From: Bryobacteraceae bacterium
GTDB lineage: Bacteria; Acidobacteriota; Terriglobia; Bryobacterales; Bryobacteraceae
DNA length: 64,000 nt
NCBI GenBank assembly: GCA_947458745.1
Contig: CANGYQ010000005.1
Coordinates: 248,001-312,000 of the forward strand
Direction: 5' to 3'
How positions within the stretch are numbered: position 1 is the stretch's first letter; each line of letters begins with the position of its first letter. Under the pieces are notes generated by a model. It made no database searches. It had not been told where the DNA came from and was given only the letters and a program-made list of their open reading frames with translations. This document shows positions 61,001 through 64,000 of this stretch, in pieces. The position numbers and the translations under genes were made by a program.

Positions 61001-61556
61001 CCTCGACAACCCCGTTGGCCGCGGCATCTTCAATGGCTGGCAGGTCTCTGGTATCTTGGAGGCCCAAGCGGGCCGGCCGGACAACCTGAGCTTCTCGATC
61101 GATGGCGTGGGCAACATCAATGAGCGCTACACCGGCTCTGTGAACATTGCTCCCCGCGTGTTTATCGACAGAAACCCGCAAGCGATGGACCGCAACCAGT
61201 TTGCCCAGGTGGACGCCACCGCGTTCCGGCTGCCGACTCTGCGCGGTGCCACGGGCTGGGAGCATGGCAACTTCCCCATCCGCCGCCCGGGCTTCTACAA
61301 CGTAGACGCCTCCATCTTCAAAAACATTCCCTTCGGCAGCGAATCCCGCTTCCTGCAGCTGCGCGTCGAAATGTTCAACGCCTTCAATAACCCGCAGTTC
61401 AATGACTTCAACCGCTCCATGACGTTCAATTCCGCTGGCCGGATCATCAACCTGCCGACGGCTTTGGGTGGCAATGGCGGCCGCTTTGGCTTCGGCGCCT
61501 TGACCGGCACCCGCGACCCGCGCATCATCCAGCTGGCGGCGAAGTTCTACTTCTAA
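58068..61556 (+). CDS. Oar-like TonB-dependent outer-membrane receptor
   Basis: The 1162-residue protein has a signal peptide (FSFSSVVFAQQ). A carboxypeptidase-regulatory-like domain follows (GSISGVVRDNQQAVIAGAKV, then LQPSTYNLTVEVAGFKK), then a plug domain (NGNRGNQNNLTLDGVTNV) and a large beta-barrel ending in LAAKFYF. It is a third complete copy of this receptor type in the window. It is followed after 4 bases by an exported-type TPR gene, as in the operon at 15096. The substrate is unknown. Confidence 0.9.
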   Translation: MTVRQALGLCAITFSFSSVVFAQQISGSISGVVRDNQQAVIAGAKVTVTSTTQGYVREGTTNGEGIFLFTSLQPSTYNLTVEVAGFKKSERKDIKIFAADRLDFPIVMELGAVSDTITVSSETVQVQTSGAEKSGVLTGKQVVDLALVSRDFIGLVRVIPGVVFTGGLGGIQANGNRGNQNNLTLDGVTNVDTGSNGGLLATTNIDMISEFKVTTNAQPAEYGRSSGAQIQVVTKSGTKQFHGTGYDFYRHESLNANLWRDNIENRQRRLYRFNYPGFNIGGPAYIPGLFNKNKEKFFFFVGMEWQNQLVFNTLRNVTVPTALDRTGNFSQSREGGGSPLVVRDPLNNGIQFPNNTIPPNRINPDGQKILGFYPLPNAEGRDPSFNYQTQQSHSFPRQERIFRGDYNINEKWRFYARFNNTVSQQNMPYGQWNADYNIPFGPMNFGNPGWSAIGNLTTIINPTLTNEFIFGSSKNVLNIDPVDKAFDRSKLNLSYRMPFTDSDKLGLVQNWRFGGVSNAPFTNFAGTPFRNFNHTWDITDNMTKIWRSHTFKAGIYMQLSQKDQTAFTSINGDIWFDRDGSNPGDTNWAFANALLGNYQRVAQSNAALNGQYRYWNIEWFAQDSWRVNSKLTIDYGMRFYWIQPQFDRALQTSSFNPQLYNTAQRAILRQPVRVNNINQSLNPLTGEVGPAALIGTIVTQNNAAFTGPLYSNGMGRAGLNGYPAGLINDRGIHFAPRIGIAYQPFSKTVIRVGGGVFYDRFQGNPVFDMLPNPPSTTRPTFFYGNLASIPPASAGVFAPAGVNGFDINGNVPTTYNWNFSIQRQLPGNMLLDVGYVGSRSLFNIYRRNVNAVPFGSAWLPENQNPLSATPLFDGSTTKAVNLYRPFPGYDNANILGFGAPSKYHSLQVALNRRFSSGLTFGLAYTWSRTIGLVSGDGDFVHPFNARLTNYGPLAFDIPHVFAFNWVYDVPKLAKGSNFLDNPVGRGIFNGWQVSGILEAQAGRPDNLSFSIDGVGNINERYTGSVNIAPRVFIDRNPQAMDRNQFAQVDATAFRLPTLRGATGWEHGNFPIRRPGFYNVDASIFKNIPFGSESRFLQLRVEMFNAFNNPQFNDFNRSMTFNSAGRIINLPTALGGNGGRFGFGALTGTRDPRIIQLAAKFYF

Positions 61557-61560
61557 CCGC

Positions 61561-62622
61561 TTGCTGATCGCTCTGATGTTCATTCTGGCCGCGGACGATG
61601 CCCTCGTCCGCGGCCAGCGTGCGTTTCAAGCCGGAGATTTGGCCGCGGCGGAAACAGAGTTCCGGGCGCATCTGAAGGCCTACCCGCAATCGGCGGAGGC
61701 CACGTCAAATCTTGCGGCAGTCTTGGCTCGCCGGGAGCAGTTGGCGGAAGCGATCGCGCTTTACCAGAAGTCCCTGCGCCTCAACCCCAAGCTGGTTCAG
61801 GTCTATTTCAACCTGGGTGTCACTCAGATGCGCACCGCCGATTTTCCCGGCTGCGTGGCGAGCTTTGACCGTTTCCTCAAGGCCTACCCGCAGGAGAATC
61901 GCGCCCGCCAGTTGCTCGGCCTCTGCCGCCTGGAAGCGGGAGATCTGCCGGGTGCCATTGCGGCGCTCGAAAAAGTTCCGGCCGACCCCAGCGTGCTGTT
62001 CTCGCTCGCCATGGCCTACGCCCGCTCCGGTGACGAGAACCGTGCCACCGCAATGCTCTCCAAGCTCGAATCGATGCCCGCCCAGGCCCGCTTAGTAGAA
62101 GGCCTGATCGACTACCGCAAGGAGCGCTACGCCGAAGCGCGGCCCAAGCTGGAAGAAGCCTTGCGCCTGGACCCCACGCTCACACCCGCTCTCGTGGCGG
62201 TCGCGCGACTGAATTTGCTAGAAGGCCAGAATGACGCCGCCATTCCGCAGTTTGAGCAAGTGCTGGCACGGACGCCCCAGGACGCGGAATCCACCTATCA
62301 GTTGGGCGTGCTCTATGACCGCGTCAACCGCTCTGCTGACGCCCGCTTGAGGCTCGCCCGAGCCCTTGCCCTACGCGCCAACTACGCTGACCCGCACTAT
62401 CAACTGGCCCGCATTGACTTCAGGGAGCGTAAGTTTGCTGAAGCTCTGGCCCACTTGGATATCGCCGTAAAGATCCTGCCCAAGCAGGAAGCGATTCACT
62501 TACTGCTCGCGCGCACCTATCAGGCCTTGGGCCGCAAAGCTGACTCCGAACGCGAGTTCGCGACGGTGCGACAGCTGAAGCAGGAGACGACGGAGCGTCA
62601 CAAGTTGACGCTGATTCCGTAG
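61561..62622 (+). CDS. TPR-repeat protein, partner of the third receptor
   Basis: The 353-residue product has a short hydrophobic start (LLIALMFILAADDAL) that can act as a signal peptide. About eight TPR units follow (for example ATSNLAAVLARREQLAEAI and VYFNLGVTQMRTADFPGCV). The start is a TTG at 61561 or an ATG at 61576. It is read 4 bases after the receptor and probably works as a periplasmic scaffold with it. Confidence 0.82.
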   Translation: MLIALMFILAADDALVRGQRAFQAGDLAAAETEFRAHLKAYPQSAEATSNLAAVLARREQLAEAIALYQKSLRLNPKLVQVYFNLGVTQMRTADFPGCVASFDRFLKAYPQENRARQLLGLCRLEAGDLPGAIAALEKVPADPSVLFSLAMAYARSGDENRATAMLSKLESMPAQARLVEGLIDYRKERYAEARPKLEEALRLDPTLTPALVAVARLNLLEGQNDAAIPQFEQVLARTPQDAESTYQLGVLYDRVNRSADARLRLARALALRANYADPHYQLARIDFRERKFAEALAHLDIAVKILPKQEAIHLLLARTYQALGRKADSEREFATVRQLKQETTERHKLTLIP

Positions 62623-62687
62623 CCAGCCAAAACTATCTCACCGTTCGCTTGCTCCATTGGTCCCCTTCTGATATGGTTTGCGTGGCC

Positions 62688-63527
62688 ATGCTACGGGATC
62701 TATCAGAATCCGACTTTCAACGCTTCTGGCGCCGCTTGCAGCAACTGGGCCTGAATGCTTATGAATCCCGCAGCTACCTGGTGCTGATCGGCCCCCCGCG
62801 ATTCAAGGCCCTGGAACTGGCTGCCCGGGCGCAGGTGCCGCGGCAGAAGATTTACGAAGTACTGGATGCACTGGTAGAAAAAGGCTTCGCCCAGGTGGTG
62901 CAGGAAAAGACAAAGCTCTTTTCCGCCGTGGACCCTGACTTAGCGATCCCTTCCTACATCGAGCGGCGCAGCCAGCAGTTGGCGCATGAGTTGGCGGCCC
63001 AATCACGCGTGGGCGATTCGTTGGTGCTCGATCTCAAGGCGGCGCATTCAGAAGGTCAAGGCGGCCGCGGCACGCTGGACTATCTGCGGATTGTCAGCGA
63101 CTCCGGCCAGACCGCCGCCCAGTACCGCCGCTTACTGCGCGATGTGGAGCATGAGTATCTGGAGTTCTCCCGGCCGCCTTATGCCGTGGACCCGTTTGAT
63201 GAGCAGTTAGTGAAGCTCGCTTGCCAGCGCGGTGTCCGGTGCCGCTTGCTGGTGGAAGCCGGCACGCTCGATGAACCGCACCGCCTCCGGCTGGCTGAGT
63301 ACGCGGCGGCCGGCGTCGAGGTCCGTGAAACGGCCGTTCTGCCCTTGAAGTTGGCCCTCTTTGATGGCGTCCAGGGTCTGGTGGCGTTACTAGACCCCGT
63401 GTTGACCAAGCCCAGTTGGACCTCCATCATCTTTGACCATCGCGGCTTCGGCGAAGCGATGAAGGGTCTGTTTGAGGCCCACTGGCTGAAAGCGGGCACC
63501 CAGAATGCGCCTGAGCCGGATCGGTAG
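62688..63527 (+). CDS. TrmB-like transcriptional regulator
   Basis: The 279-residue protein has an N-terminal winged helix of the TrmB type (LGLNAYESRSYLVLIG, then VPRQKIYEVLDALVEKG). The C-terminal part resembles a phospholipase-D-like sugar-sensing domain (FDEQLVKLACQRGVRCRLLV). TrmB regulators control sugar uptake, mainly in archaea. TATGGT (62672-62677) lies 10 bases before the ATG at 62688, which favours this start; an ATG at 62673 is also in frame. It sits between two receptor genes and may regulate the one that follows. Confidence 0.8.
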   Translation: MLRDLSESDFQRFWRRLQQLGLNAYESRSYLVLIGPPRFKALELAARAQVPRQKIYEVLDALVEKGFAQVVQEKTKLFSAVDPDLAIPSYIERRSQQLAHELAAQSRVGDSLVLDLKAAHSEGQGGRGTLDYLRIVSDSGQTAAQYRRLLRDVEHEYLEFSRPPYAVDPFDEQLVKLACQRGVRCRLLVEAGTLDEPHRLRLAEYAAAGVEVRETAVLPLKLALFDGVQGLVALLDPVLTKPSWTSIIFDHRGFGEAMKGLFEAHWLKAGTQNAPEPDR

Positions 63528-63563
63528 CGGGTTCGGTCACCGGTCCGCCTGGAAGCGGCCCGT

Positions 63564-63569
63564 TACAAT
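63564..63569 (+). promoter_or_regulatory. -10-like TACAAT just upstream of the fourth receptor gene
   Basis: TACAAT ends 7 bases before the ATG at 63577. There is no ribosome site, so the mRNA is probably leaderless or nearly so. Confidence 0.4.
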
Positions 63570-63576
63570 AAGGCTA

Positions 63577-64000
63577 ATGGGACGTTTGCTTCTCCTTCTT
63601 GCAGCGATTGAATGGGCGACGGTGTGCGCCTGGGCGCAGTCGCCCCTGGCGACAGTGACGGGTCTGGCGAAAGACCCTAGTGGCGCGGCCGTGCCCGGTG
63701 CCACCGTTAAGTTGACCAACGAGGCCACCGGAGTGGAACGGCAACTCTCGACCAATGAAGCCGGTGCCTACACCTTCGCCAATCTTCAGCCGGGCCGTTA
63801 TCGTTTAGAAGCCACCGCCAAAGGCTTCCGCGATCTCGCCGTCACGGCCCTTGACGCGGCCGCGTACCGCACCATCCGCCAGGATCTGCCGTTTACCGTG
63901 GCCGATGTCGGCACGCAGGTTTCGGTGACCGCCAGCGGTGCCATCGTGACCGAAACCCCGTCCGTCGCCATCTCCCTCAATGCGCGCCAACTGCTGGAAC
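63577..64000 (+). CDS. Oar-like TonB-dependent receptor, N-terminus only (cut by window edge)
   Basis: The first 141 codons encode a signal peptide (MGRLLLLLAAIEWATVCAWAQ) and a carboxypeptidase-regulatory-like domain (GLAKDPSGAAVPGATVKL, then NLQPGRYRLEATAKGF). The start of the plug linker follows (SVTASGAIVTETPSVAISL). The layout matches the three complete receptors in the window. The rest lies beyond the right edge. Confidence 0.85.
   Translation, partial: MGRLLLLLAAIEWATVCAWAQSPLATVTGLAKDPSGAAVPGATVKLTNEATGVERQLSTNEAGAYTFANLQPGRYRLEATAKGFRDLAVTALDAAAYRTIRQDLPFTVADVGTQVSVTASGAIVTETPSVAISLNARQLLE

Noticed and set aside
60105-61583. 492-codon open frame on the minus strand
   Set aside because: It is the antisense of the third receptor gene, with no ribosome site and no recognisable domain.
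1-64000. CRISPR array or cas genes linked to the TPR-CHAT protease
   Set aside because: No regularly spaced repeats and no Cas7-11, Cas1, Cas2 or Csx30-like genes were seen, so the Craspase parallel is one of logic only.
1-64000. tRNA, rRNA, transposase or prophage genes
   Set aside because: Intergenic regions were read for cloverleaf ends, terminal repeats and transposase motifs; nothing convincing was found.

Overview
The window looks like a piece of an Acidobacteriota chromosome, most likely of the Solibacter/Bryobacter type (inference from content, not from a search). It is GC-rich and has four Oar-like TonB-dependent receptors with an N-terminal carboxypeptidase-regulatory-like domain (15096-18596, 25284-28916, 58068-61556, and one cut by the right edge at 63577). 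It also has an FG-GAP/ASPIC-UnbV protein, a broken TIGR03437/BACON/FG-GAP relic, fused Lpt components and many exported proteins of uncertain role. No rRNA, tRNA, CRISPR array, insertion sequence or phage gene was seen.

Layout. 1-11.3 kb: an exported molybdopterin oxidoreductase, MsrQ, a VapBC-like pair, gatB, a large patatin-like protein, gamma-glutamyltranspeptidase, a second toxin-antitoxin pair, two decayed genes and a DapA-family gene with an internal deletion. 11.4-14.3 kb: an F0 ATP synthase cluster (AtpZ-like, AtpI-like, atpB, atpE) directly behind an FMN-dependent alpha-hydroxy acid dehydrogenase, with a TetR gene diverging from it. 15-21.2 kb: a receptor, TPR and ASPIC/UnbV operon. 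21.2-25.1 kb: an exported HpcH/HpaI-type aldolase, a GMC oxidoreductase and an AraC regulator. 25.3-29.5 kb: a second receptor and an Lrp/AsnC regulator. 29.5-35.4 kb: an LptF-LptG fusion behind an exported TldD/TldE-like pair. 35.4-38.1 kb: a NarL-type regulator, a CpaE-like ATPase, a SET-domain protein and a 36-residue membrane peptide. 38.2-43.7 kb: BlaI with BlaR-TonB, then coaD, an aminotransferase, manA and an SH3 lipoprotein.

44.9-48.9 kb is the most interesting part. An apparent operon on the minus strand encodes a TPR-CHAT protease (His656/Cys697), an ECF sigma factor and a membrane-anchored zinc-finger anti-sigma factor. A 36-bp near-perfect palindrome lies upstream, a strong hairpin lies between the sigma and anti-sigma genes, and a long hairpin follows the last gene. 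The logic resembles the TPR-CHAT/sigma module of type III-E CRISPR (Craspase), but no CRISPR is present and the protease appears exported. It could act on the periplasmic part of the anti-sigma factor.

49-64 kb: an LptC/LptA-like protein with LptB, an RlmA-like methyltransferase, two unrecognised genes, a truncated haemoglobin, a MoxR-type ATPase with a VWA partner, a third receptor followed by a TPR protein, a TrmB-like regulator and the start of a fourth receptor.

Many first genes of transcription units lack a Shine-Dalgarno sequence and have a TAnnnT hexamer 6-10 bases before the start codon, which suggests frequent leaderless transcription. Genes inside operons and the receptor genes at 15096, 25284 and 58068 use clear Shine-Dalgarno sites.
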